This document shows positions 1-13,300 of a stretch of 64,000 nucleotides of DNA, in pieces. The first letter of the stretch is position 1; every line of letters begins with the position of its first letter. The notes under the pieces were generated by a model, which made no database searches, had not been told where the DNA came from, and worked only from the letters and a program-made list of their open reading frames with translations. This stretch comes from Centropus unirufus (taxonomy: Eukaryota; Chordata; Aves; Cuculiformes; Centropidae). A program made the position numbers and the translations under genes. The stretch is from NCBI GenBank assembly GCA_013397695.1, contig VYZI01000240.1, positions 762,545 through 826,544 of the forward strand. The letters run 5' to 3'.

Positions 1-1356
1 CCTACCCAATGTCTTCTTTTTGCAGACTGCCAAGGGGCAGCAGGAGCTTTGGCACAGACAAAACGTAAGCAAATGTGCATCAAGAACTTCAGAAGATATT
101 TCATGGTAAGAGTGCAACAGCAAAGTTGCTTTTAGTTAAGGGATTCTAATTTTTTTTTTCAGCCAATGAAACATTATTACCTGCAGGGCTTATTGAAGGC
201 TGCCAAATCCTTTATTATCACTGCAATTTTGTAGACCACCTGGAGAGCACTTATCTTGACCCTGCAGATTGCCAAAAGTCCACAGGCTAGAGTGAAAAAG
301 CACAGGGCTAGAGAACATCATCTTGAAAAGAAAGTCAGCCTTTGGTTTGGTCTGAGTAGATAAGCTGTGATTTTAAAGACTGCACAAATCACCTGCAAAA
401 TAGTCTGAAAAACCTGCAGTAATCTTCATTACAAACGCTCTCATAGAAACAACTCTGAGTGCCTTTATTTAGAAGGGAAAATAAAGGTACATTAAGACTG
501 TTGTTAGAGGTAATGTGTGTTGCATGCATACACGGGGGCTTTTTTACGGTTATTTTACACACATTTGTAAACATCATAACTCCGTGAAACAAATCATTTT
601 TATATGCTTTTTAATATAATCAACAAAGTAAAGAAACATTTGAATCCGTAACAGAATCCAGTTTAATAGCATTTACATTCTAGTGATTTTTAGTCGTACA
701 TTAATAATGAATATTTTTTGTAAGGAAAATACTATGTCCATATACTCAGCATTTCTTCAGGATTAGTTCTAGGTCAGGTATCTAAAATCCTGAAAAATAA
801 GAAACAGCTTTAGCTCTTGGTATGATGTAACACTTCATACATAAAACATGATAGATATGTAAGATACGTAAGAAAATAGAGCATTATTATGTTAACATAG
901 GGATTTTTTTTTTTATGTCACTCTAAAGAGTTGAATGATTTGAAATCAGACCCAATAGCCTGTGGTTAGTTTCAGTGTGAGGGGGTCTTCTGTGTTTGAA
1001 CAAGGGATTAGCTCCAGGATGTCAGTGTATGTTTGATAGGTAGCTGAATCAGTTCTTTCTGACTTACATTCATCATCATGGTTAACTTTCCAAACTGTTT
1101 AAAGATCTGGGATATCTTCCGTATCTTGGTGCCTCAAGCAGCTCCGTGGTCTCAGTTCTAGGAACTCAGTACCTACACTATTATTTTTTCCTGAAGATAT
1201 GTGAATTTATCACATCTGGGAGAAGCTTGTCCACAGAAATCTGCGTCCACAAAACAGGCTTGATAAGACTACTCTTCGACTATTGTGCTCTATATGTATA
1301 AAAAATAAACTAATTTAAATACAGATTGTAATTAAAAGCATTAAATGAATACCTCC
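1..1356 (-). other. NMU 3' UTR and downstream flank
   Basis: The 3' UTR begins at 1356 and runs toward position 1. I saw no AATAAA within the first few hundred bases; the nearest clear one on the minus strand is at 464-469, with ATTAAA near 612 and 662, so the true end is unresolved. No exon of a further gene was recognised. The sequence is AT-rich and shows no repeat I can name. Confidence 0.5.
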
Positions 1357-1392
1357 TTAGCGAAAATCCACTGATCTCTTTCCATTTCGTGG
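1357..1392 (-). CDS. NMU: NMU coding exon 9: PRN, amidation Gly, Lys-Arg and stop
   Basis: 36 nt of coding sequence after the acceptor TTTGTCTTTCAG. Encodes PRNGKRSVDFR and a TAA. PRN is the end of the hormone, Gly175 is the expected substrate of peptidylglycine alpha-amidating monooxygenase, and Lys-Arg is the cleavage site; human has PRNGRRSAGFI, the same length. The tail after Lys-Arg is freely diverged. Confidence 0.96.
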   Translation of the reverse strand, partial: PRNGKRSVDFR

Positions 1393-4300
1393 CTGAAAGA
1401 CAAATATCCAATTATTCCTCTATAAAAATGACTGGTTTCAGCAACAAACCCCACTCAACTCAATGTGTATAAAAATTGGGAAATTTCTCCATTCTGTCAA
1501 CATGTTCATCCTTAAAGATAAACTTGAGACCAGTTATAGTTTAATGTATACCCACCTCTGGAGAAGAACTATACAGTAAAAATTACTGTATACATATTGA
1601 AGAATGAATTATACCCTTCTTGTATGATTTAATAAAGGGGAGAAACCCACAAGTCACTCCAAGAGACTACTATCCCTCCTTTTTGTATTTTCTTAAGATG
1701 TGTTCCCAGATTGTTGTTAATATTGCATTATATGTGCTTGTTGTAATTAACAAAGAAATAGATATCATTCAATGATTTTATTTTTACAGTCTTCCATAAC
1801 ATAGGCAAAAAGTTTCCTCCTGCGTACAATGTTAATTTCAGAAATATTTTTCATTATAAAGGAACTTAATACAATGTATACTAAAGCTGTTAAACACTCA
1901 TGCTGAGCTTAATGACGTTGCTTTTCATTCTGTGATCATGAAAAATATCAATGTTAATGTTACTCATAACCTTAGTGTGTCATAAGAACTCTAAAGATCC
2001 AATACTGATATGTAAGAAATACAACTATACAAACTTGCCTTCTTTTCAGTAGCCACTTTCTTATTTCAATAATTAAAAAAAAAGACTATCAAAAATCAGG
2101 AAAATTAAGTTTGACTTGCCAGGTTTAGCTTGCTTAATTTTGCAAAAATGGAGTAAAGATGTTCTGTGGCATCAAAGGTAAATGTAGTTGTTTCATTCTC
2201 ATCAGAATTTCTGAATCTGGTTTCTAATCCTACTGGTCAAAGCACAAGGAAAGTGTGTTTTTATTTTTACCCCAGAAAATGTCTGAAGCAGATCTTCAGT
2301 AGATCTATATGGTAGGATGCTCTTACGGAAACAAGTTTCCTCAACAAGTTGCTGGTTTCTCTACTTTTTGTTTTATACAAAACATTACAACAACATTACA
2401 AAAACATTTATACAAACATTTTTTGTTTTTATAACAAAACAAACATTTTATAATACAATTTTTTTCACAAAAGTTGAAAAGAAAGAAGACAAACAAACCA
2501 TACCCTGTAGAAAAAGTAGCCTCTGCTTTGAATTCCTCCAGGTCCACGAAGTTCTTCCTGAAAAATAATGTTTTGAATCATATCTAATCTTGTAAACAAC
2601 TCCATAGAGAGAGGCTGTTTATGTACATACTGAAAGCATTTCTTCACTATTACTCTATAGTCCTGCCCCTTAAGCCATTTCATACATGTATTTCTCCATG
2701 TCAATAACAAGTTCATGTTGTTATATAGAAATAGGAGAAAATACATGAATAAGGATCAACTTCCACCTCAAGTTTTGGCTCCATTCAGATGGCTTTAACG
2801 TGGTAAATGATAATGATGAGTAGCCTTCGCTTTCAACTTTCAGGTTTTTATATTCGGTTGGAATTCTGTTATTTCCATGTACCAATCAATGTAAGAGACA
2901 GGTCTTTGAATAAATTAGCCACTTTAAAAGACGACTAAGAAAACACATATTACTCATCATTTTCATTCAATCTACTTTAAAAATCTGTTGAAAATAAGGT
3001 AACTACCAGAAAGAAGCTTGATAAAATGTTTGCCTTTTGCCACAAGGTTAGAGCTGCCTGTTCTGAGCTCATTCCCAAACATTTTTGTATTTTTGGGGCT
3101 GGGCTTTTTGTATGGGTTTCTTTTTATATTTCCTTAGAAATAAATATTTCCCAACCCTATAATAAAAAAGGACCTTATATATATTTTATATGTTTACACT
3201 TTATGTTAGATATTTAATCCTTTTTAGATAGTATCAAGTATAGCAACAAGTAATCCTTGTTAGATAGTATGCTTTTTAAAAAAAACACACTCCCTAGGAA
3301 ATATAACTCAACTGCAATGTAATGGTACAGATAAATTTGAAAGTTATTTTATAAAAGGAAAAATACTAACAGACCTATTTTGATACATACATGGTCTGTT
3401 CTACCACTGTTCCGTGTTAACTGTATATTACTTCAGTGTTTTTTGCTTCTTAAATATCACACTAGAGAATAAAAAAACATTTCTCTAGTGAAAACACACT
3501 ACTGTGTTACTCAACCATGAAAAGAAAAATGTCATGAGCAGAAAGGCCTACAAGGACATTTTTAGAAGAGCTAATGAACCACAAAGTGTGAGGATGCAAG
3601 CATGCAGAGTTTAAGATTACATACGTCCGCTTTGTATCTCTTCAGCCTTCTCTCATTAAGCTGGGGAACAAGTTGCAGTAAGGGATGCAGGACAGACGAC
3701 TGAGAGGACACGAACACAGACACATGAGCAACAATGAAATTCAGACCTCATGATGCAAAAATGTCTCTGCCTGAAATATTGGCTTGGGGATGAAACATGC
3801 ACCAAAAAAAAGACTTCAGATTTTAATTGAGAAAATTTTTGTTTTAAACATTTTGGCTTGACAACAGGTACCAATATTTACATTTACACCACGAATGTAA
3901 GGAAATGTAAGTGCCCTCACTTTTAGTCATTGAAAGTTCAGAACTCTTTAGAGATTTCTTGCCCAAGCAATTGCAGTTTTTCAGATTTTGATCAGCCTCT
4001 GTGAGTGGTACAGTGAATATTTCCATACACTACTCCTAATATTTTGATGATTATTCGCTAAGGAAGTTAGCAGCTTCAATTCTGTTGTACTGAAAAGTTC
4101 ATTTTACTTCAAAATAACTTAAATCACAGCAAGAAACTATTCTCCTAGAAATCAGTGAGCAGGAGGGATCTATTCTCAAGCCAGATTTGTAATTGTGGCC
4201 CTGATAAGTCTATGAGCACTGTAAAAAATGAGCTCCAATAGTGAAATGCCTTGTTTTCAGTCAGACTTTATGCTTGCAAACACCCTGGTTAGGCAAAGTG

Positions 4301-7300
4301 GCACAGTACTTAGTGTAAGCGTCCCCTGATAAAACACAACTGCGTGGGCTTGTGGAGAGAGTTCTACAGTGAGAAACAAAGCACAAAGTCTATGTTCCAT
4401 CAACAAATTTCAACCTTCAACTCAGGTAAACCTAATTTTTTATACAATACTTCTTAGTAAAGTAAAACAACAAAGAGAAACATAATTTATGGAGTAACTG
4501 CAGTTTCCAAATTGATAATGTACTTAATAGGTAAAATTTATTTGCCTACTTGGAGCCAATTTTGCTCTGTCTGCCTAAGGTGGGCGATGTGGTATCACAA
4601 TAGCTAAAAGAGCAGAGCTCTGATGTGTAGCAGAGGAAAAAGGGCATTCCAGCTGTCCACTTGGGCTCTGTCTTGCAGTCAGAGGAGAGAGGTTAATAAA
4701 GCCAAAGAACAATAAAAGTCACCTAAGTTAGTATCTCCAAGAATTGGGCAAGAATCTAGTCACCTGAACAGAAAGGCTAGAAGAAGTGAGAAAGCAGTAA
4801 TCTTTGGGGGCAGGCAGGGGCAAAATTATTCGGGGGGGGACAAAGGGGGATGCGATAACTTCTTAAGCAGGAGCAGAAACGGCTCATTTTTCTGTGCCCT
4901 AATTAGCATTAATACTCTCAGAGCAACTCTCTCATGAAAACACCAACCCAAATACCAGCAATATTATTTCCTAGGAATAATACCACATCCTTCTAATGAA
5001 TATAAAGAATTAGACAGAAATGGACATTAATATATAATTGTTGAGAAATAATATGTTTAACTTTCTCAAAATCTTATTATGCACAGAAAAAACACAGAGA
5101 CGCACAGAAATGGCAGATTATGTTTACACCTTAAAAGAAAGAATGGAGTGCCCATAGTTTTGTTCACACCATTGGCTTATAAGAATAATTTTATATCAAC
5201 CATACTGGGATATTTTTAAAATCATATTTTTCATTTAAAATATAATCCAAAGTCTGAGGGACATTTAATCACTATTTTGCCTGATACAAATTTATGACAT
5301 GTAAATTAATAAAAACAATTTAATTAGCAATTAATAAAAACCCATTAAGAGGTCTTGATATTTATGGTCATGTTCTCAGATTCTATAAAACTGCGTTGTT
5401 TCACTGTATATATTATGTTTCAGTACCAGAGACAAGCATTTGACCTCATTCTTAAACTACAAGATTAAGATGCAGTTGGTTTTCTATGAGTGTTTGGTCA
5501 GTTTTTTGCACACTTGGCCAGTATTGGTAATCCTCTTCCATGTTATTTAAAATGCATTCTGTATCTCAAGCAGTAAAACTCCCTGTTCTGAGCTTGCTGT
5601 GCAGTAAGGAACGTTACCTGGTTTTTACATACAAGAACATAAATACAAGGAAGTACTATGCCACTTACCATGATTTCTGAGTTGCCTGAGTCATGAGTCT
5701 TAGAATAATGAAATAAGAACTGTTCAAAAAAATTAGAAGTGGCATTTTACTACAAAACAGACCAAGGGTGTTATGATTTTCTTGAAAATTTTAGTGTGAT
5801 CGCAAAACATATATAGAAATCTTACCCTTTTGGTGTTGTCTTTTTCATCTAAACCCTGTAGGAATAATAATTAGTAGACAAGCTTTTACTAGTTAGGAAA
5901 AAAAAAAAGGGCAATGGACGATTTTGCTTACATTATAAAATTTTCAGTACTGGATTGGAATCTTCCTTCCATGATGGATATATTATATATCTTTGCTTAT
6001 CAATGCAACTGTTCTGTTCAAACTGTAGACTGCATTAATTTTTCTCCAGTGGAAGAATAGATGGGTTTAGCAGATGCTGCTTCATATATCTATAGGCTCT
6101 AATAAGTAAATTTCTTTCTCCTTTGAGAGCTCATGATTTTTCTAATCTAGAGCAATAAAAGCACCTGAAACCTTATGTTCAATCTGGAGATTATTTTCCA
6201 AACATTGGAGTGTATCTGTTGTCTCTAATAGGTGTTGAGTTAGGCCACCAAGCATTGCAGAGTAAGAACTGATAGTATTACTTCCAGCAGTAAGCAACAT
6301 TTCAGATACTGAGTCTTCAGAATTTATTGTAGTCACTGGCACACAGAGATCAGGCTTGAGAAATGCCAAGTAATGCTTTCCGTGCTTTACCTGTGGTTTC
6401 TGGAGAAATCCCATGACCAGAAAACAAAGTTCTTCCAGTGCACTGGTCACCTAATGCAAAGAAAACATTAACTCAGGTGTCAGACTTCTAATCCTTCTGC
6501 ATATTGCAAATAGTATCAAAATAATAAAGTAAACTTTATCTGACTCACCTGAGGCTGAGAATCTGTGGACTGGTAGGCAGAACATGCACTGTCTATCTGT
6601 AAAAGTTTACACAGTCCTTTTTTAAGAAGTGAGATTGATAAAATCAAATAGATTACTTATATTTTCAAAAACAGTTCAGTGCCGCCAAAGGTATGGCAAG
6701 TTTGTCCATAGTCATGTTCAGGAAATAGTTTCTGTTCCAGGTGGGGAAAAGAAGACATTAACCAAATATTTATACTTCTTTGAGCACAACAAACGAATAC
6801 ATATCTGGGTCCTTTATTTCCTATTCCACTCATGTTCTTCCTATTTTTAGCCTTCTCAGACTAAGTTATATTTTAAATTATTATTTTAAGCATGTGGGGT
6901 ATCAACTATGAACTACCCCTTCACTGATATCTTTGGATTACACAGAACTGTGAAGACAATTACAAAACTGAAGCAAATTATTCAAAGAGAAGTCCTTTCC
7001 AACTGGATTGCAGCATCCCTGCAGGTATGATACACACATCTCTTGAATGATTATGGCATGTGCTAGCAAGTCTTATGCATGCCAGTCAATTTGTGTGAAT
7101 CACCAATATCCAGTAGACAAGGTTTGCACCAATTTATTTGGCAAATGAGGAGCCTTAGAAGTTTTTGTTTCAAGGGGATGGTTTCCAAATCAGAATGCTA
7201 GTAAGAGATATCTTCAATATATTTCAAGCGTCTAAACTCAAAGAGCACTGGAAGAAGTCATCATCCTTGACCTTTGGCACATCATCACAGAGTGGGATGC

Positions 7301-10300
7301 ACACACATAGACACAAAACAAACAAGAATAATCCATGAACCAAACCAAGAAGCCTCAACCCCCATCAGACATTTCATCTGGATCAAAACAAATGTCTGTT
7401 TAGCTCTGCATCTTATCTCCAAAAAATGACATACATTGGCACCCAGAGAAGAGACCAAGAGGCCAGTGATTCAGTAATCTCCATGCTCTCCAACCACAGC
7501 GTATTTCTGTGCTGTGAATTCGGCCAATCTCTCTCTGAACCACTGTGAACTTTTAGCATCCATAACATCCTGTGGTAAGGGTTTCCTGAGCACTGTGTAA
7601 AATACAACTCCTGTTTGCCTTGATCAGTCTCTTCAAAGCTAGCTTCATTCAGGGCTCTCACGATCTTTTCTTGAAAGAAGAAATGAATAGGTGATTGCCT
7701 CCCATTGTCTCCCTAATGTTAATGAGCACATGTAGACAGTTAATCACATCCTATTGCTTTTGTCTCTTTTCCCAGATGAAAGGATCTCATACTACTGAAT
7801 TGTTTTTAGCAGAGTTATTAAATGGGGAGGGAGAAGAGAAGGAATGAAGTACATCTGAATTCATGAAAATACTGTTACCGCTGCTGAAAGTTCAAAGAAT
7901 TCTCTAATGAAAAGGAAATATACCCAGCACTTCATCTGAAGCTGCATAGGTTAATAACAGTGAAAAAATAGGCTTAACCTTTTATTATGTGACTTTAAAA
8001 TGGTAACACTGGCGAGCTGCATTGGTATGCACCATTTCTTGTATTCAATATTTGATATTGTTCGTCTAGATGTGAAAAAGGTTTTCCAATCATCTAGTTC
8101 ATAGGCTGCATTAAAAAACCCATTTTTTAAAAATAACGACTAGGTAATGCAATGGATCTTCTGTTTTTATTATAGGTAAAAAGCCCTAAACAACACTCTT
8201 TAGTAATGAAAACATTAAATGAAAAAAGCAATAAACAAATAATGTGTACCCGAGTACTTCAAGACAAGAGATGATTCATTTCTCTAGAGACAATCTACAA
8301 GAGAGCATTAGGAGAGATAGTGGGAAAGCTAATTGCTCACAGAATTCCCATTTCAAATAGTTTTTATTGGTAACACACCCTCCCAGTTCTCTTTTCCCTT
8401 CATCTCACATTTGTTTGTCTCTGGGTTTATCAGTTCAGCTGCACTACTTTCAGAGTAAATGTAGAGGGAGAAATCAGCAGTGAATGAGATAAACTGAGCT
8501 GAAGTAATTTTGGAAACCTACATTAAAAATTTGCTCTTTCTTCTTGGTGAGGGATTTTGTTGTTGTTTTTAATTGTTTTAGTTGCTTGGTTTGTAGTTGG
8601 ATGTGAGTATTCGAGAACTACCATAATTCAGTAGTGGGAAAAGACACCTTGCCTTGCATTGTTTCAAACACAAAGCAGGATCTGTCTGCTAAAACTTGCA
8701 TGGACAAAGCAAAGGCTGAGAAAAAGCCACAGTTTCTGTTAATAAAAAAAAAATTTAAAAATCCTATCATCATTGATACATTGGGGTTTGTAAAATAACA
8801 AAGAAAAGAAAGGATCTGATAGGCAAGTAAAGGAACGTGACAGGTCTTTTCCAACCTGGTGATTCCATAGTTCTATGATACTTAGTTACAATATTCTCAT
8901 CTTTATAAAAATAGAGTCATTCCTGGAAAATACTAGGTTAATTTAGAGGCAGGGCTTCTCCTGGATGATTCATTAGTAAGGTAACAAACAGGGAAGAAGT
9001 TATTCTTTTCACTCCAGGAAATTCTGATAAGCTAATATGATTTGGTGATCAAGTTGATTCGGGGTATATACCTATGTATTTAATTCTCTTTCTTTAGGCC
9101 CTCTTCAGTCCTCTATTACTCTTGCTATTGTGGTAAGTTTTCTATTATGTCTGTTACATAATTTTACCCAGAATTAAGTATATTATGTATACTTTTTTTG
9201 TTTGCTGAAATCAATTAAAATTTTGCCTTTACCTCCAGCCAGTGATGGGGCAATTACTGTGTTACAAATAGCAAATGTTAGCAATAAATGCAGAAATTCA
9301 TAAAGTAGCCATTTTAATCCAGACTGTAAATACCTCATTTCTGTTAGCTCCTTGTATCTATCAGAACTTTACTCCCCAAGAGACCACCTTTTGCCGGCGG
9401 ATAAATCTCACCAGGGTCTGACCAAGTGCCAGTCTAGGAATACGTTAACTTTAAGTGAACACATTCAGAATGAACTGGGAGCTGACAGTAAAGGAAATGT
9501 CTCCTGTAACGGCCACACAGGGAGATATTTAGTCTCTGTATCTGTCCCCCAGCGGAGTAATTTACTTGTCAACGTTATCAGAAGCGACAAAATTAAATGT
9601 CAGTGGAATACCTGAACGTTACAGTGACAATAGGGCATGCGAGTTGCAGGCTAAACCCTCCCTGCATGTCATGCCCTGCCACTCCATCTGCTCCAAAAGG
9701 GCACAGAAGAGCCTGTGTTAATACACGTGTCACATCCTAGAGCCAAAAAGTTGCTCATTTCAAAGATGAGAGTGGAGGTTCTGGTAGTGATCAGCAGCAA
9801 AATTTTAGAGGGGCTGATTGGCACAGTACTTTATCCTTTACCTAGTAAATAGAGACTGGAATAGGATTAAATACAGTGTCCCAGTCCTGTGTGTAGAACA
9901 GAGTGAAGAATTAAGATTGGAAGAGTTAAAACAATTGCTGAATATTGTATACAAAAATACCAGCTAGGACACTGCGTTTCTTCCAAAGACAGTGATTGCG
10001 TCGTCACTGACAGTTAAATGATAGCTGTTATCAAATATAGCTCTCCATTGAACAAAGACTGTCTTTTTTGGAAAATATGATGTTTCTCCTCTTCACCAGT
10101 GTCAGGATAGGAGATGTACATGATAAACAGGGCTGGAAGAAGAGGACTTAAACTCTATACAAGAGAAATACTGGAGGGTGAAGTGTGGTTGTGGTAAGGG
10201 CAGGCACGGAAGAGACGGAGTACGCCACACAGCAGTGTGCAGATGATGCTTACCTCTTTCCACAGCTGCAAATCCTGACCTGCCTCAAGTGCTTGGGATG

Positions 10301-13300
10301 GCATTGGTGCACCTGGAAGTACAAACCATGCTTAACAATGCTTAACACATGCTTAACGCAAGAAAGCCTGACTATTACAGCAAAGGTTATTTGTGTAAGT
10401 ATCCCACATCAGTGATTTAAATAAAAACTCCGAACATAGTATGGTGCCTAGCACACTTGTCATCGCCCAGTAGTTTCTGCCTGTTCTATAGCAGAAACAC
10501 AGCAATTGGCTTCTTCACAAGTTCACAGCAGATACAGACACCCGTATCTCACAGCAATAAACAGTGTGGAATCTACTCTGCTCTCACCAGGGTTCAGGCT
10601 AGCGTTAGACCATTCTCAGTGATAAGTAGTAGGCAAGAAAGTTTGCATGGTGGACCTCGAACGTTAAAACCTGCTCAGGAAAACACACTCTAGTGCCTAC
10701 AGTCTTGAGCCTTCTAAGAACTCGGCTCATCTCCAGCACATGCACTGAAAGTTGAGCATCTGGATCCCTCCTGTTGCTTTACTCTCTGTTACAGTTAAAC
10801 AATTAGACACGTGTTATGTAATGAGTGCTTGCATATGAATGATACCTGTCACATGAAGGTGGCATTTTTTAAGTGATAGACAGTACATGTGTAACATGTA
10901 CGCTTGTTTTCTCTCTCATGAGACTAATGTGGAATAGCTCAGTCCCTGAGGAGACTGAATACGTTATTAATTGCATAATGCTGCAGTCATGCTCTGCTTG
11001 ACTTGGGGCCAGCTCATTTCTTCACCTCTGCTCACCCAGGCTACAAACCTGGGATTCACTCTTTGAGTCCTTCCTGATCAGCACCTAGGATATCCAACTT
11101 TCCTCACCGTTTTTATCTGGCAGTATACTTCTAATAATAATGTATTAGTAGAGTCTCTAAAAAACAGAAATAAGCATCACTGAACTGTGAGTACACTAGA
11201 GACAACGCAAGGATGTACTTGTGGAATGTGGTGATGTACTGCAACTCACCTGGGAGGGAGATTGGTGTGGAGACAGTGGTGCTCTACCTGTACAGTCCTA
11301 GGTCTGCAGGAAATCCAAAGTCATCTGATTTATCCCCCTGCTCAAAGCTGCTTCCTGTGAGTGATGCTTGACTGTTTATATATGCTCTTCTTAAAGTCTT
11401 CAGATTAACAGAGATTTTATAACCTCTCAAACAGTCTATAATTACCTTGTGGTCACTTTTTTTTCCCAAATAATTAAACCAAATTAAAAAAAAGACGGGA
11501 TGGTAGACTTAGCTAGAACAGTCAGGTGAGCAGGGCATGAATGTGCATCATCTCCATTTGTTTTAAAGGTATCACTGATAACAATAATTGACACAGCAGT
11601 TAACTCCAGGCATAAAGGGGTATATTTCCAAACCTTTATTTGGTACTAGTACGGACTTATAGTGGCTAATTATTTTCAATGCTGCTTCTTCCCCTTCCAC
11701 AACAACAACAAAGAGTGGTCTTAAGTTCACCATACGTAGAAGTGGGATGTATTTGAAATCTCTAGGAAGCTGACATAATAAGAAAACTGCTTTCCAGTGA
11801 AAAGATTACTTTTTTTTAATGTCTGTTTCAATTCTCTTACTTTTTTTTCTGTTCTTAAGTTAGTACATTTAAATTGAAACATTGCCTGGTTGCAAAGGGT
11901 GGAACACTTCCCCATTAAAACTTTGCCTGTCTGTCACTGAATGCTGGGTCTACCATTGCCTGGTTCCCAAGGCTTCCCAGGGTGTGCAGAAGAAATCCAA
12001 TAGCCTATAAAGCTTAGAGCAGCACGCAAGAAAGCCTGACTATTACAGCTTGCATTTTTTTTTCCTGAAGGGTAAATTTTTGGACAGAGGAGATGCAGTT
12101 ATTTCACCTGCTCCTAACTTTCCTTAACTCCTCTCCGCTTATTCCATGTGCAGTCCCATCTGTTTTGTGCACACCCCTATGGCTCTATGCCCCCTGTGCT
12201 GAGTTGTGTCCCTCCATCACCCCATCCAGTGCTGCGGTTCCTGTATTCATTTCATTCATTTCATAGGATTTCATTCATTTACAAACAAACATGACAGCAC
12301 ACACAGGGAAAGAATAAATTCTTTTGTAATATACACAAAATAAACACAGGGAGAAAAAAAAAAGAAGTGCTATTGAGGAAAGCAATCTGATTCAAAAGGA
12401 ACATCTAGTAGGAAATCCTCCTACATAATTGATGCTGCCTGTGGTATATTTGTTCTCTTATCCTTCAGTCCTGCCAGCTTGTGAAAACTCAACTTCTAAG
12501 GCAGTAAAAAGCCAGCTGCACAGCTTCAGCTATTCTCCAGGATGGGATTCATTTCCTACATCTTCCCTCCGCTGCTCTCCCTACACAAGCACATGACATT
12601 TTTGGAAGAACAATGATGAAATACTGTGTGCCGCTGGCCTTCTTGGCTTTCTTTTACCTTCTCTCCCCGTTTCCATGTCTCCAGGATTTACTTTTAACAG
12701 AATACTCTGTATACTCAGGTATTATTTATTTGATTCTTGATAGTAAACAAACATCAAATCAGAACAAAAACTTCCAATGAGAGTAATTCACACACTCACA
12801 CACATATATTACAAACAAAATAGAACTATTCCTTGCACAGCAGCTTGTTTTGGAATGTTACTACATGAGGTATAAGCAGTTAACCTAACTGGAGTGGAAG
12901 ACAGAATAGAAAAGCGAATACATTTTCTTAAAAAGCCCATTAGTTGTTGTTGTTTTACAAGCACTCCCTGATAAAGAAAAATAGCAACTTTTAGGTGTAA
13001 CACAACATAATGAAATCAAGATAATCAAGCACTATACCTGAAGCAGTTCTATCCTTTCTCATGTAACTGCGTTCCCAGGGATTCCTTATGCAATAAATAT
13101 CATTTCTGGCTGGGCTAAGTGACTTCCAGAGGGTCCTACATTTTACTACAGTTCCATAATACTTCTCATTTCCCTTTCTTACCTTTTAAATCAGAATAAA
13201 CTGTATTTATAACGAATTTTAAAATAAAGAAATAAATACTTCTCCAAGTCGCGGGCGCGTAGTTTTGCCGGAGGAATCCTGCCGGGATACAGGAAGAAAG

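Larger units (their letters stand above)
6597..10253 (-). other. NMU intron 2
   Basis: 3,657 nt. It holds an old CR1-like fragment (about 7410-7640), a short CR1 3' end (about 8842-8881) and a CACGTG E-box at 9724-9729. The rest has no recognised feature. Confidence 0.9.

Noticed and set aside
2465..2746. 93-codon minus-strand frame continuous with NMU exon 8
   Set aside because: Only 2504-2557 aligns to NMU and is bounded by an acceptor and a donor that keep the phase; the rest is intron.
3844..4026. Exon-like frame with an acceptor-like CACTCACAG and a donor-like AAAAGTGAGG
   Set aside because: It lies inside intron 6, its phase (phase 1 entry) does not fit phase-0 neighbours, and the human protein has no counterpart.
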